Assembly (NCBI RefSeq): GCF_002356115.1 | Contig: NZ_AP014836.1 | Coordinates: 1,947,874 to 2,011,873, forward strand | Source: Candidatus Nitrosoglobus terrae | Lineage (GTDB): Bacteria; Pseudomonadota; Gammaproteobacteria; Nitrosococcales; Nitrosococcaceae | Direction: 5' to 3' | DNA length: 64,000 nucleotides | In this document: positions 1-9,791 of the stretch, in pieces | Position numbering within the stretch: the first letter of the stretch is position 1 | Layout: each line of letters starts with the position of its first letter | Translations under genes and position numbers: made by a program | The notes under the pieces: generated by a model | The model's database searches: none | Seen by the model: only the letters and a program-made list of their open reading frames with translations | What the model was told of the DNA's origin: nothing

Positions 1-857
1 TCAATAGCATGGCGTAAACCTGAATATTGACCTTTCGGTAAATCAACCTGAGTGATATCCCCTGTTATCACAGCAGTTGATCCATACCCTAAGCGAGTAA
101 GAAACATTTTCATCTGCTCTGGAGTGGTATTTTGAGCTTCATCTAAAATAATAAAAGATTCATTTAAAGTCCGGCCACGCATATAAGCTAATGGCGCTAC
201 CTCAATAACGTGGCGCTCCATAAGCTTAGTAACCCGCTCAAAACCCAACATTTCATAGAGTGAATCATAGAGAGGCCGAAGATAAGGATCAATTTTTTGA
301 ACTAAGTCCCCTGGTAAAAACCCCAGACGCTCACCCGCCTCTACCGCAGGTCGTATTAAAAGCAGTCGCCGTACCCGATCTTTCTCTAAAGCCTCGACAG
401 CACAAGCCACAGCCAGATAGGTTTTACCTGTACCTGCTGGGCCAATACCAAAACTAATATCATGAGTAAAAATATGACGTAAATAGCAAATTTGGCGCAG
501 ACCACGGCCTTTAATCATGCCCTTACGCGTCCGGATAAGAACCTCTTTTTGATCCCCTACAGTGGTGGTATATTCTGAACGATCCGCCGCCTGTAAAAGA
601 AGGTGAACATGCGCTAGAGTTATATTATTTTCATCATAAAGACACCTTATTACCTTAGTAGCTGTCTGTACTGAGTGATGACTCCCAATTATGCGGAAAC
701 AATTTCCTCTATTGCTAATAGATACAGCTAAATTTTTTTCTATTTGGCGCAAATGCTCATCCGATTGACCACAAAGATTGGCTAGCCGTTGGTTATCGAA
801 AGGCTCTAAGGCAAATTCATTACTTTCAGAATAATCAGAAGGAGATCGTCTATTCAA
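1..857 (-). CDS. ybeZ: PhoH-like ATPase YbeZ (3' end outside window)
   Basis: Cytosolic P-loop ATPase of the PhoH family; relatives act with the endoribonuclease YbeY in RNA and ribosome metabolism. Translating the minus strand gives the family's N-terminal domain (ALEPFDNQRLANLCG), a Walker A GPAGTGKTY near residue 140, a LLLIRPAVEAGE stretch and a Walker B ILDEAQNTTPEQM near residue 236, ending in ITGDITQVDLPKGQ where the window cuts it. About 285 codons are present of roughly 330-350 expected. No in-frame ATG precedes the conserved N-terminus and an in-frame TGA lies three codons before the TTG at 857, so TTG is the likely start, with no clear Shine-Dalgarno sequence. It follows miaB in the same direction, the classic miaB-ybeZ-ybeY order; ybeY should lie just outside. 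Confidence 0.93.
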   Translation of the reverse strand, partial: MNRRSPSDYSESNEFALEPFDNQRLANLCGQSDEHLRQIEKNLAVSISNRGNCFRIIGSHHSVQTATKVIRCLYDENNITLAHVHLLLQAADRSEYTTTVGDQKEVLIRTRKGMIKGRGLRQICYLRHIFTHDISFGIGPAGTGKTYLAVACAVEALEKDRVRRLLLIRPAVEAGERLGFLPGDLVQKIDPYLRPLYDSLYEMLGFERVTKLMERHVIEVAPLAYMRGRTLNESFIILDEAQNTTPEQMKMFLTRLGYGSTAVITGDITQVDLPKGQYSGLRHAI

Positions 858-1011
858 GATACATCAATAATAATGTAACTAGCTTAAATATTAAATCAAA
901 ATTATGAATCTCTTGCCCTACTACGGAGTGGGAAGCAAAGTACGGATAAATACTCAAATACTAAGGAAGTAGAAGATAGGAAAAGACAATACCAATCGCA
1001 GCAAATCTTGC

Positions 1012-2364
1012 TTAATTTCCACCCATTACCAGCGTTTCATTATTAACTAATACACCTCGTAAAGAGTTAGGTAATGCCTCTGTGATTCTAATATTGACAA
1101 ATCTACCGATTAAATTCTGGCTAGCAGAAAAATTTACTACCCGATTATTGCTAGTACGCCCAGCTAATACCGATGAATCTTTTTTTGATGGGCGCTCAAC
1201 CAATACCTGTTGTATGGTACCTACCATTCCTTGGCTGATAGAAGCTTCTAAAGCACGAAGGCGATCCTGTAAAATGGCTAATCGCTCTTTTTTTACTTCT
1301 ATGGGTATTCGATCTAGAAGGCTTGCAGCTGGAGTTCCCGGTCTTGGGCTATAAATAAAGCTAAATGAATGATCAAATCCTATTTCATCAACTAGATCTA
1401 GCGTGGCCTGAAAATCAGCTTCAGTCTCTCCAGGTAAGCCTACAATAAAATCACTAGAAATACTAATATTAGGCCGTACTTGACATAATTTACGAAGTTT
1501 TGCTTTATACTCTAATACCGTATGGCCTCGCTTCATCAGACTCAGCATCCGATCCGATCCACTCTGTACAGGTAAATGCAGGTGGCTAACTAGCTCTGGT
1601 ACTTCAGCGAAAGCCTGAATCAGGCTATCAGAAAACTCTACTGGATGAGAGGTAGTAAAACGGATACGACCAATACCTTCAATAGCCGCAACATAATTAA
1701 TCAATAGCGCAAGATCGGCAAGATTGCCATCGCTCATTGATCCTCGGTAAGCATTGACATTTTGGCCAAGAAGAGTAACTTCCCGTACACCTTGTTCTGC
1801 TAACCCGACGATTTCGGCAATAACATCATCTAGGGGTCGATTTATTTCCTCACCACGAGTATAAGGTACTACACAAAAGGAGCAATATTTACTGCACCCT
1901 TCCATAATAGAGACAAAGGCTGTTGGGCCTTCAGCGCGAGGTTCGGGTAATCGGTCAAATTTTTCAATTTCAGGAAAGGAAATATCGACTACTGGTTGCT
2001 GATTTGCTCTTACTTGCGCTAGCATCTCAGGTAACCGGTGTATAGTTTGTGGCCCGAAGATAAGGTCTACATAAGGCGCTCGAGTACGAATAGCTTCTCC
2101 TTCTTGGCTAGCAACACAGCCTCCTACCCCTATCACTAACTCAGGACGGGCTTGTTTCCATAGCCGCCATTGACCTAGCTGAGAAAAAACTTTTTCTTGC
2201 GCTTTTTCTCGAACAGAACAGGTATTGAGTAACAAAACCTCTGCTTGTTCAGGATCAGAAACCAGCTTTAACCCATGGGATTCCCGCAGAACATCCGCCA
2301 TCCTAGCAGAATCGTACTCATTCATCTGGCAACCATGAGTTTTAATATAAAGTGTATTGGCCAT
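1012..2364 (-). CDS. miaB: tRNA-2-methylthio-N6-isopentenyladenosine synthase MiaB
   Basis: Radical SAM methylthiotransferase that converts i6A37 to ms2i6A37 in tRNAs reading UNN codons. The N-terminal UPF0004 domain has three cluster-binding cysteines (THGCQMN, NTCSVR, GGCVAS). The radical SAM triad CSKYCSFC follows, and a TRAM domain ends the protein. A GTG codon at 2370 could extend it by two residues. I chose the ATG at 2364 because it puts the six cysteines at 12, 49, 83, 157, 161 and 164, the positions I recall for the E. coli enzyme. It sits 154 bases upstream of ybeZ in the same direction and is divergent from radC; promoters for both directions must lie in 2365-2578. Length (450 aa) is normal. 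Confidence 0.96.
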   Translation of the reverse strand: MANTLYIKTHGCQMNEYDSARMADVLRESHGLKLVSDPEQAEVLLLNTCSVREKAQEKVFSQLGQWRLWKQARPELVIGVGGCVASQEGEAIRTRAPYVDLIFGPQTIHRLPEMLAQVRANQQPVVDISFPEIEKFDRLPEPRAEGPTAFVSIMEGCSKYCSFCVVPYTRGEEINRPLDDVIAEIVGLAEQGVREVTLLGQNVNAYRGSMSDGNLADLALLINYVAAIEGIGRIRFTTSHPVEFSDSLIQAFAEVPELVSHLHLPVQSGSDRMLSLMKRGHTVLEYKAKLRKLCQVRPNISISSDFIVGLPGETEADFQATLDLVDEIGFDHSFSFIYSPRPGTPAASLLDRIPIEVKKERLAILQDRLRALEASISQGMVGTIQQVLVERPSKKDSSVLAGRTSNNRVVNFSASQNLIGRFVNIRITEALPNSLRGVLVNNETLVMGGN

Positions 2365-2578
2365 AAACACGATTGCAGCAAATTTCTTCTATTACTGTTT
2401 CATAAGAACTTTAATAACATAGGTGCTAAAACTTAAAACTCCAACCTACTCCAGTGCCTAACAGGTTCAATTAAAAAAATAATCTAATATAAAAACAGTG
2501 AACTAGGACACAAATTCATAGTCACTTTTCGTATAAGCTTATATAAAAATTCATATTAAGTATAGTGATTCAATTTTT

Positions 2579-3253
2579 GTGGCAATTACTGATTGGCCTA
2601 CACTGGAAAGACCTCGAGAAAAATTACTTCAGAGAGGCCCAGGAGCATTATCTGATGCTGAGCTTTTAGCCATTTTTCTTCGTACTGGAGTTACTGGAAA
2701 AACCGCTGTTGACTTAGCGCGGGAACTTCTAGAAACCTTCGGGGGGTTACGTGCCTTATTAGAAGCTAGCCAAAGTGAATTTTGCCGTATTCCTGGCTTA
2801 GGATTAGCTAAATATACACAACTACAAGCCTGCTTGGAGATAGGTCGCCGACATTTAGAAGCCACCCTTAAACGAGGAGATGCACTCACCGATCCACTCA
2901 CCACTAGACGATATTTAATGGCGCGCTTACGCGCTTACCCTTTTGAAGTGTTCTCTTGTCTCTTTCTTGACAATCGACACCGAGTGCTTGCTTTTGAGGA
3001 ATTATTTCAAGGCACCATTAACAGTGCTAGTGTTCATCCCCGGGAGGTAGTTAAGCGTGCTCTAGCTCATAATGCCGCCGCCGTTATCTTAGCCCATAAT
3101 CACCCCTCCGGGGTAGCAGAGCCTAGCCAAGCTGATAAAGCGATTACTCAACGACTCAAAGAGGCTTTAGATCTAGTGGATATTCGGGTTTTAGATCACG
3201 TTATTATTGGAGATGAAGAAACGCTCTCTTTTGCTGAACTAGGATTTATTTAA
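2579..3253 (+). CDS. radC: RadC family JAB/MPN-domain protein
   Basis: Member of the widespread RadC (UPF0758) family; despite the name its cellular role is unsettled. The N-terminal helix-hairpin-helix part ([15 protein letters not shown], about residues 69-83) is followed by a C-terminal JAB metalloprotease fold with the metal motif [15 protein letters not shown] and an upstream glutamate. Length 224 aa is typical. Translation starts at GTG 2579, the first codon compatible with the conserved MAITDWP-RPREKLL start. It is divergent from miaB and convergent with folA: the two coding regions overlap by 15 bases at their 3' ends, leaving no room for a conventional terminator between them. Confidence 0.95.
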   Translation: MAITDWPTLERPREKLLQRGPGALSDAELLAIFLRTGVTGKTAVDLARELLETFGGLRALLEASQSEFCRIPGLGLAKYTQLQACLEIGRRHLEATLKRGDALTDPLTTRRYLMARLRAYPFEVFSCLFLDNRHRVLAFEELFQGTINSASVHPREVVKRALAHNAAAVILAHNHPSGVAEPSQADKAITQRLKEALDLVDIRVLDHVIIGDEETLSFAELGFI

Positions 3254-3745
3254 ATTTAAGGATCGCTCCAAACGACTAAAACTATAGGGATAAAGGTTGT
3301 TAGCATCAGGGCTATGGTATTCTTGCCAAACTTCAATCCAAGCATCATAAGGATCGAGATCTGGAAACCAAGCATCTCCATTAAAAGATTCATACACCTG
3401 AGTCAAGTAAATACGCTGAGCTTTAGGCAGTGTTTGCCGATAAAGAGAAGCGCCCCCAATGATCATCATTTCTTCAGCTTCTTTAGCTACCTCTAACCCG
3501 CTTTCCAATGTATGTACTACTGTACATCCCGATGCCTGATAGTGAGGATTGCGAGTAATCACAATATTATCTCGTCCTGGTAAAACACGCCCAATGGATT
3601 CATGAGTACAACGCCCCATTAAAATAGGCTTTCCCATCGTAAGACGACGAAAGTTTTTCAGATCTGCGGGTAGATGCCAAGGCAGCTGATTATTACAACC
3701 TATAAGCTGGTTTTTATCTACAGCAGCAATTAGCGAGATAATCAC
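3239..3745 (-). CDS. folA: Dihydrofolate reductase
   Basis: NADPH-dependent reduction of dihydrofolate to tetrahydrofolate in the cytosol, regenerating the folate that thymidylate synthase oxidises. Seen in the sequence: [27 protein letters not shown] at the N-terminus (catalytic acidic residue in HLPADL), the cofactor segment IIGGASLY, and the C-terminal sheet. 168 aa is normal. The usual GR-K/H-T-Y/W-ES motif reads GRCTHESIG, so two normally conserved positions are substituted. Start is GTG at 3745, nine bases after the thyA stop, so thyA and folA are surely co-transcribed. The 3' end overlaps radC by 15 bases. Confidence 0.95.
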   Translation of the reverse strand: MIISLIAAVDKNQLIGCNNQLPWHLPADLKNFRRLTMGKPILMGRCTHESIGRVLPGRDNIVITRNPHYQASGCTVVHTLESGLEVAKEAEEMMIIGGASLYRQTLPKAQRIYLTQVYESFNGDAWFPDLDPYDAWIEVWQEYHSPDANNLYPYSFSRLERSLNLNKS

Positions 3746-3754
3746 ATTTACAGT

Positions 3755-4549
3755 TTACACTGAAACTGCTGCTTTAATTACAGAATGAGGGGTATATCCT
3801 ATAACTTCTAAGTCTTCATAAGCATAATCAAATAGAGAAGACGGTTTACGTTTAATGTGAAGCTGCGGTAATGGGCGAGGTTTTCTAAGCAGCTGTAGCC
3901 GTGCTAGCTCTAAGTGATTTCGATAAAGATGAACATCTCCTCCCGTCCAAATAAACTCCCCCACGCCTAAATCACATTGCTGAGCGACTAGATGAGTTAA
4001 AAGGCTATAGGAGGCAATATTAAAAGGAACACCCAAGAAAACATCGGCACTACGCTGATAGAGCTGACAGGATAAATTACCTTTGGCCACATAAAATTGA
4101 AATAAAACATGGCAAGGCGGCAACGCCATTTTATCGATCACTGCAGGGTTATAAGCCACTACGATATGGCGGCGACTATTAGGATTAGATTGTATTTGTT
4201 TAACCACCTCTGAGATCTGATCTAGAGACTTTCCATTGGGTAATGGCCAAGAGCGCCACTGATAACCATAAATGGGACCCAAATCCCCATGCTCATTAGC
4301 CCATTCATCCCAAATAGTCACCCCATGATCATGAAGATATTGGATATGAGTATCGCCTCTTAAAAACCATAACAATTCCACAAAAATAGAACGGATATGA
4401 AGTTTTTTAGTCGTGATTAAAGGGAACCCTTGCTGTAAATCAAATCGCATCTGGTAGCCAAAAATGGATACTGTTCCAGTACCAGTTCGATCTTCCCGCT
4501 CAGTTCCAATATCAAGTATCTTTTGCATCAAATCAAGATACTGTTTCAT
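3755..4549 (-). CDS. thyA: Thymidylate synthase
   Basis: Makes dTMP from dUMP with methylene-tetrahydrofolate, leaving dihydrofolate for FolA encoded immediately downstream. 264 aa, the same length as the E. coli enzyme and colinear with it: RTGTGT near the N-terminus, LLWFLRGDT, the active-site cysteine in [10 protein letters not shown] near residue 146, the phosphate-binding [13 protein letters not shown] and IKRKP near the C-terminus. It is 48 bases downstream of lgt in the same direction, giving an lgt-thyA-folA transcription unit as in many gammaproteobacteria. Confidence 0.98.
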   Translation of the reverse strand: MKQYLDLMQKILDIGTEREDRTGTGTVSIFGYQMRFDLQQGFPLITTKKLHIRSIFVELLWFLRGDTHIQYLHDHGVTIWDEWANEHGDLGPIYGYQWRSWPLPNGKSLDQISEVVKQIQSNPNSRRHIVVAYNPAVIDKMALPPCHVLFQFYVAKGNLSCQLYQRSADVFLGVPFNIASYSLLTHLVAQQCDLGVGEFIWTGGDVHLYRNHLELARLQLLRKPRPLPQLHIKRKPSSLFDYAYEDLEVIGYTPHSVIKAAVSV

Positions 4550-4597
4550 TGTTTATCTACTCACTGGTTACTCAGATAACCCCTTTATAGCTTCCTA

Positions 4598-5383
4598 TTA
4601 ACGTTTCCAATAAGCCCACCCTAAAAAACCTATACCCGCTATAATCATAGGTAAGCTTAAGATTTGACCCATAGTAACCCAGCCTAAAGTAAGATAGCCC
4701 AGTTGAGGATCAGGTACACGTACAAACTCTATAGCAAAACGAAACAAGCCATAACAGATAAGAAATAAACCTGATACCGCCATAGGGGGTCGATTTCGAT
4801 TAGAAAAAAACCATAAAATAAGGAAAAAAACCACTCCTTCTAAAGCAAACTCATAGAGCTGTGAAGGATGTCGAGGAATATCACCCGCTCTAGGGTCATG
4901 AAATATCATTCCCCAAGGTAGATCCGTTGCCTTACCCCACAGTTCACCATTGATAAAATTACCCATTCGACCTGCCCCTAATCCAACAGGGATAAGTGGG
5001 GCAATAAAATCAGTGACTTGAAAAAAACTTCTACCCGTTTTACGGGCATAGATTCCCATTGCTATTAATACGCCTAGTAATCCTCCATGAAAGGACATTC
5101 CTCCTTGCCAAACTTTAAAAATACTACCAGGATTAGTGATGAGATAATCAAAACCATAAAAAAACACATAACCTAACCGGCCCCCTAATACCACTCCCAA
5201 GGCGCAATAAAATAGAAGATCATCAATTTGTTCTGGTTTCCAGCCTGACAATGGACGCTGAGCTCGAATCCGTCCCAGCCACCAGCCCCCAATAAAGCCA
5301 ATGAGATACATTACGCCATACCAGTGAATTTTAATTGGGCCTAGGGAAAGTGCAACCGGGTCAATATTTGGGTAATTAATCAT
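4598..5383 (-). CDS. lgt: Phosphatidylglycerol-prolipoprotein diacylglyceryl transferase
   Basis: Inner-membrane enzyme that attaches diacylglycerol to the lipobox cysteine of prolipoproteins, the first step of lipoprotein maturation. The protein is a string of hydrophobic segments with the family signatures [11 protein letters not shown] near the start, [18 protein letters not shown] and the Lgt signature [13 protein letters not shown] in the middle, and [12 protein letters not shown] near the C-terminus. I take the ATG at 5383 ([16 protein letters not shown]) rather than the TTG at 5395 because homologues begin at this point and a GAG sits at a suitable distance; 261 aa. First gene of the lgt-thyA-folA group. 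Substrates encoded in this window include LolB and the TPR lipoprotein. Confidence 0.96.
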   Translation of the reverse strand: MINYPNIDPVALSLGPIKIHWYGVMYLIGFIGGWWLGRIRAQRPLSGWKPEQIDDLLFYCALGVVLGGRLGYVFFYGFDYLITNPGSIFKVWQGGMSFHGGLLGVLIAMGIYARKTGRSFFQVTDFIAPLIPVGLGAGRMGNFINGELWGKATDLPWGMIFHDPRAGDIPRHPSQLYEFALEGVVFFLILWFFSNRNRPPMAVSGLFLICYGLFRFAIEFVRVPDPQLGYLTLGWVTMGQILSLPMIIAGIGFLGWAYWKR

Positions 5384-5464
5384 GTGGGCACTCAACTAAA
5401 TTAAAAATCGATCATTAGTAGTCACCTTATTATAAGAAATTTATTTATTTTTTTCTTAAGATAC

Positions 5465-5497
5465 AAAGGGCAGCTGAAATACGATCAGCTACCCTTT
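5465..5497 (-). terminator. Hairpin after the 230-aa companion gene
   Basis: Inverted repeat AAAGGG-C-AGCTG / CAGCT-A-CCCTTT with a nine-base loop. It lies 58 bases beyond the stop of the gene ending at 5555 and before lgt. The following T-run on the minus strand is weak, so termination is plausible but not certain. Confidence 0.45.
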
Positions 5498-5554
5498 ATC
5501 TAGAGAATCAATAGTTTAAGCTAATAACGCTTTTAATTATTAATATTTAAATAG

Positions 5555-6247
5555 CTACTGCTTACTCACTTCTCTTGGGAAAGGTTTAATTGCGGTTTTA
5601 CAGGCCTCGTTTTCTAGCCGTTGATAGGTAATCCAGCCAAGCTCGCGAGAGACAATCTGATGAGAAGATGATCTTTTAGCATTATGTTCACTTTGAATCC
5701 AGCCATTGGGGGTAACCAAGATGGTATTATTTCGATCTAAATGATCATAGTCAGTTCGATTAAAACCAAAAGGAGCCCCATTATCCCGAAATGGTTTCTC
5801 GGCCTGACCGGCATGACACTGCCATTGATTCATCTCCCAAGGAGCGCTGCATTGATAGCGCAACTTGCGGTCTTTATTACCATAGGCCGTACTCCATACT
5901 TTTTGCGTCCAAGTCTCTTTATCAGGATTATACTGCCACTCTTCATGAAAATGAGTATTAGGCTCTTGCTTATCATTAAAGGTCACATGCTGTAGGATAA
6001 AAGTATCTTCCTCTCCATGCTTGAAACTTATCCATTCTCTGCTAGGTTTATCAACAATCCCTTCTTGATGTTTTTTAGAAAAAAGATCATGCACCCCATC
6101 TTCTGCAAAACGATAAGTAACATCGAAACATCCTGACAAATTCTCCACATTCTCTATCCCCTTAGGCAAAGGATCTGCCAAAGCAATATTTACCCCATTC
6201 CCAAATATAATTATAAACCCCCATCTTAATAAATAACGATAATTCAT
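5555..6247 (-). CDS. Small exported protein next to TonB receptor (DUF6607-like)
   Basis: Function unknown. The first 24 residues form a signal peptide (MNYRYLLRW, then a hydrophobic run ending at ALA). The mature part is rich in Trp, His, Asn and charged residues, with CFDVTYRFAEDG near the start, FHEEWQYNPDKETWTQKVWS in the middle and several histidines (HEEWQ, QCHAG, SEHNA); it has four mature cysteines. The pattern resembles what I remember of DUF6607, a family often found beside TonB-dependent receptors, but I could not check this. It follows the receptor gene by 115 bases in the same direction, so it probably serves the same uptake process in the periplasm or at the surface. Alternative: an unrelated lineage-specific periplasmic protein. 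Confidence 0.7.
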   Translation of the reverse strand: MNYRYLLRWGFIIIFGNGVNIALADPLPKGIENVENLSGCFDVTYRFAEDGVHDLFSKKHQEGIVDKPSREWISFKHGEEDTFILQHVTFNDKQEPNTHFHEEWQYNPDKETWTQKVWSTAYGNKDRKLRYQCSAPWEMNQWQCHAGQAEKPFRDNGAPFGFNRTDYDHLDRNNTILVTPNGWIQSEHNAKRSSSHQIVSRELGWITYQRLENEACKTAIKPFPREVSKQ

Positions 6248-6362
6248 TATATTCTGCTCCTAGATATCACTAAATAATTCTGCTACTGCCCATCAGGTAG
6301 CACTAGCAGCATCAAGTTTGTCATTGGCGTAACAGTTATTTTTACGTCATTGCATCCTCCAA

Positions 6363-8771
6363 TTAAAAATTAATATGTATCGCTGCACTAAAGTTACGCC
6401 CTGGCATACTGAGGCGATCAGCTGGGAGACCCCCAGTGCCCGCATCGTTAAGACCATTACCAGCAACTAAATTGCCCAGCACACCGCCATTTAAGTTACC
6501 CCAATCCCAATATTTACGGTCGGTCATATTATTAACCCCAAAATATAAGGTAACGTTTTCAATAGGCTGATAATGAGCAAAAAAATCTAATAAACCATAC
6601 CCATCGGGAATGAAAGCAGGCACACTCAACTTAGGGTGACGGCGTACTAAGGTGCCTATTAATTGGGCACCCCAAGTTCTCTTATCATAAGCTAAGCCAA
6701 GCGACATCTTGGCTGGATCAATAGTGTTAAGAGGAGAATAAAAATTATTACCCGGTTCCATCAGATATCCTCTTGATATCGCACCGGCACCACGAAACGA
6801 CCAGCCCTGCAAAGCCTTACTGAAAGCATCCAGCTGTAATTGGCCGCTGATCTCTATCCCTTCGATATTGGCATGTGGAGCGTTGACAGATTGGAAAAAC
6901 ACATTGGTAGCCGCCCCTTGTGCAATCTGATATGCCCATGAAGGTACCTGATCAGGCGCTAATGCAAAGCCTGACCAAATAAAATTGTGGTAAGTATTAT
7001 AATAGGCAGCAACATTAAACCAGCCCGCTTCTCCTTGCCCACGGAAGCCTATCTCAGCGTTGTCGCTGGTTTCAGACTTTAGATTCTCATTAGGTAGAGA
7101 AGCAATATTCAAGCCCGGAACGGGTTGCTCATTCCAAGAACCAGAAAGCTCACTATAAAGCGGTGGCCGAAACCCCTGAGCGTAATTACCATAAAAACTC
7201 AATTCATCGGTAAAGTGCCACAGCAGGCCAAACTTAGGTGAAATATTATTATCTATAAAATCTCGCTGTACAAAACCGTTATTATAACGCAGATATAAAG
7301 CATCTTTCTCTGGCAAATACTCATAGCGCTGGGCCCGTACTGCAGGCGTGAGGGTTAATCGTCCCCCCAGTAAATCAATTTTATCTTCCCAAAATACGGC
7401 ATAGCGATGAGTATTACTTTCTGGGATCAGGTGCAGTGGATAAGGGGTGGGCGTAAAAGGTGGACTCATGCCAGTTGCACCAGTAATCTTATCCCTACCA
7501 TAACCATTGACAAGAGATCGATCATTAGCTCCTGATCCCTCAGCACCGTAAGTCATGGTCTGCTGTACTGAGCCATCACCCCCAAAATGCTTAACCCCAA
7601 TCCATTTACCCCCTGCTATCCATTCTGCAAGCGGCATATTGTCGTAGAAACGAAATACTTTATTAGTATCAGTTTGAGTATTGGTGTAAGAACTGGCCTG
7701 TCGCCAATACAAGCGCCAAGTAAAAGTATCCGCAAATAAAGAATTCAGGTGGGGAAAATTCTGGCCGATACTGGCCTGCAATTGAGTGCTGCTATCCTGA
7801 GAATAGTAGAAATTTGGCGTAAAATCTGTATGGGCAACGGGTATTAAATTGGATAAACCATTCGTACGGGTAAACTGGCGGAAGACATTCACTGTAATGC
7901 GATCTGTACGACCGCTATCAGCAATATGCACATACTTACTGAGTAGACCATCGACATTATAGCCTAAAGGATCGGGCTTAGTACGCTCTGCACCAATACC
8001 GCCAACAGTGCCCATATTGCTGGTTTGGTGGCCGAAACGGTAATTAAGATTAAGCATAAAGCCATTATGTTCATTACCCACAGCAAACGTGCCGGTACTA
8101 TTGTAACTACCATCTACGCTTTGGTACTGCTCTTTCAGAAAGGTATAAATAGATTTACCGGAATCTAGATAATCAGCTGGATCTTTAGTATTCAGGATCA
8201 CAGACCCCGCTAAAGCATCCGATCGATATAAAGCAGAGATGGGCCCTCGAATAATTTCAACATTCTTCATAGTTTCAAGATCAATAAAATTTCGACCAGA
8301 ACGAAAGCTACCTCCAGCCACATCTGCCCCAAATGAATTGATCATGGGCACTCCATCAATTTCCATATAAGTACGGTTACCCGATAAACCTCGAACATTA
8401 AAACTATCTAAGCCAAATCGACCGGTAGTACCAATTGCCGACACCCCTGGCTCGTAGCGAACTAGCTCCCTAACATTATTGACCAACTGATGATCCATTT
8501 GCTCCCGATCGATGATCGAGGCAGTACCAGGACGATCAAGCTCAAGCTCACCTTGTACTCTAGCAGGGCGATGGCTGTTACCACTTACTTGAATAGTAGG
8601 CAGATCTGTCGCTTCAGCACTTGATTTTCTGGAAGATTTTGCTGGCGCCTCTACAGCGAGGGCGGCCCCTCCCCAAAGTGGCACTATAAACATGGCGCAA
8701 GCTGCAACCGCAAAAGACCTTGAGCTAAAGGTCATTGAAAAATCTACTACTTTCCTTAAGCCCATATCCAT
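6363..8771 (-). CDS. TonB-dependent outer-membrane receptor, haemoglobin/haem-receptor-like
   Basis: Outer-membrane active transporter, energised by TonB-ExbBD, that imports iron complexes or a similarly scarce ligand. 802 aa. The N-terminus carries a signal peptide of about 40 residues ending ALAVEA. A TonB-box-like region (LPTIQVSG) and the plug domain follow (ELVRYEPGVSA, FNVRGLSGNRTYMEIDGVP, VEIIRGPISALYRSDALAGSV), then a long beta-barrel with FRPPLYSEL and a terminal aromatic residue (AAIHINF). The plug wording is close to the haemoglobin/transferrin/lactoferrin receptor subfamily, so haem is a likely ligand, though specificity cannot be read from sequence. The ATG at 8771 lacks a clear ribosome-binding site; an internal ATG twelve codons on is a possible alternative. 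Two Fur-like palindromes lie upstream, and the companion gene is downstream. Confidence 0.9.
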   Translation of the reverse strand: MDMGLRKVVDFSMTFSSRSFAVAACAMFIVPLWGGAALAVEAPAKSSRKSSAEATDLPTIQVSGNSHRPARVQGELELDRPGTASIIDREQMDHQLVNNVRELVRYEPGVSAIGTTGRFGLDSFNVRGLSGNRTYMEIDGVPMINSFGADVAGGSFRSGRNFIDLETMKNVEIIRGPISALYRSDALAGSVILNTKDPADYLDSGKSIYTFLKEQYQSVDGSYNSTGTFAVGNEHNGFMLNLNYRFGHQTSNMGTVGGIGAERTKPDPLGYNVDGLLSKYVHIADSGRTDRITVNVFRQFTRTNGLSNLIPVAHTDFTPNFYYSQDSSTQLQASIGQNFPHLNSLFADTFTWRLYWRQASSYTNTQTDTNKVFRFYDNMPLAEWIAGGKWIGVKHFGGDGSVQQTMTYGAEGSGANDRSLVNGYGRDKITGATGMSPPFTPTPYPLHLIPESNTHRYAVFWEDKIDLLGGRLTLTPAVRAQRYEYLPEKDALYLRYNNGFVQRDFIDNNISPKFGLLWHFTDELSFYGNYAQGFRPPLYSELSGSWNEQPVPGLNIASLPNENLKSETSDNAEIGFRGQGEAGWFNVAAYYNTYHNFIWSGFALAPDQVPSWAYQIAQGAATNVFFQSVNAPHANIEGIEISGQLQLDAFSKALQGWSFRGAGAISRGYLMEPGNNFYSPLNTIDPAKMSLGLAYDKRTWGAQLIGTLVRRHPKLSVPAFIPDGYGLLDFFAHYQPIENVTLYFGVNNMTDRKYWDWGNLNGGVLGNLVAGNGLNDAGTGGLPADRLSMPGRNFSAAIHINF

Positions 8772-8811
8772 ATTTATTTAATACTAAATCTTATTTTATT
8801 ATTAAACTAAA

Positions 8812-8849
8812 TGATAATTATTTATTTTAATAAATGCAATTAATTATCG
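8812..8849 (-). promoter_or_regulatory. Two Fur-box-like palindromes upstream of the TonB receptor
   Basis: At 8812-8826 and 8835-8849 there are sequences matching the 7-1-7 Fur consensus TGATAAT-N-ATTATCA at 10 of 14 positions each. The first has a perfect left half (TGATAAT) and the second a nearly perfect right half (ATTATC). They lie 41-78 bases before the receptor start, where a repressor would block transcription. The region is very A+T-rich, which makes chance matches more likely. Confidence 0.5.
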
Positions 8850-9021
8850 TTTAATAAATACTATGAAACTGATAACGACCTAGCAGCTTTAGAGCAGATG
8901 GGTAGATCCAATTAAAATAACTTAGCTAAAAGCTACTTTACCTAGGGAAGATGCCTTAAAATCCTCAAACGATTAAATAGGATCTAAGATCTATCCTCTA
9001 TTTAGAAAGGCTAAGAAAATA

Positions 9022-9783
9022 ATGGTCACTAAAGCAGATTTCCTCAAATATGCTGCCGATCAGGCTATAGATGAAGCTCATCGACAAAACCTAGAACCTG
9101 CAGCAATAAAAATACTAATCGCTGAGGCTCAAACAATCATTGAAGATATTTTTCTCTCCATACACTGGGCGACTCAACAAGAAGATGCCACGTATTCTAA
9201 AGAAGCGCTATCTGCTTGGAATCATCGATCTTTAGATGAAAGAGAAGCTGATTGGCGCTATCTAAGTTTTACTCAAGATTTAGAACATGCTGTTGAGCGT
9301 TATTTGCAAACCCCATGGCTTCATTGCTCCATATTAGACTGGCTAATCATTGACATCTTAATTTATAAAGACTACCTGACCATGCTGGATACTATTCGTG
9401 GCCGCACCATGCCTTTAAGTCGTTATCAATCTAAAAAATCAGGCAAAACTACCTTTAGAGTGCTAGCTGAATTATGGAGAACCGGTTTATTCATATTAAA
9501 AATTGCTGCTTGGTTTACCATATTTGCTGCCGTTTCCCCCGTCTCGCCTGCGGGGCCGTTGCTTTGGATAGCTCTAACTATCGGCTGGCTAGGGAGAAAA
9601 TGGGTTATTTGGAAAAAAAATAACGCCATTTTAAAGAGGATGTTTGCTATTTACACCATTTTTAATCCAGCTCACCAAGATTGGCGTAAGCTATGGGAGG
9701 AATTAAAGCAAAGCCAAAAATTAGGCGCTCTATGGGATAACCTAGTTTACCAACTGGTCGAAAAGAAAATGAAATCGGTATAA
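9022..9783 (+). CDS. Unrecognised two-helix membrane protein
   Basis: I do not recognise this 253-aa protein. The first 150 residues are soluble-looking, helical and acidic, with many Trp, Leu and Glu residues. Two hydrophobic helices follow at about 154-172 (LFILKIAAWFTIFAAV) and 176-195 (PAGPLLWIALTIGWLG), then a basic cytosolic tail of about 60 residues (RKWVIWKKNN to VEKKMKSV). There is no signal peptide, so both termini are probably cytosolic. An AAGG lies 12 bases before the ATG. It ends eight bases before rlmJ, so the two are likely co-transcribed, but that does not reveal a function. Base composition resembles its neighbours. Confidence 0.8.
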   Translation: MVTKADFLKYAADQAIDEAHRQNLEPAAIKILIAEAQTIIEDIFLSIHWATQQEDATYSKEALSAWNHRSLDEREADWRYLSFTQDLEHAVERYLQTPWLHCSILDWLIIDILIYKDYLTMLDTIRGRTMPLSRYQSKKSGKTTFRVLAELWRTGLFILKIAAWFTIFAAVSPVSPAGPLLWIALTIGWLGRKWVIWKKNNAILKRMFAIYTIFNPAHQDWRKLWEELKQSQKLGALWDNLVYQLVEKKMKSV

Positions 9784-9791
9784 CACTCTAA

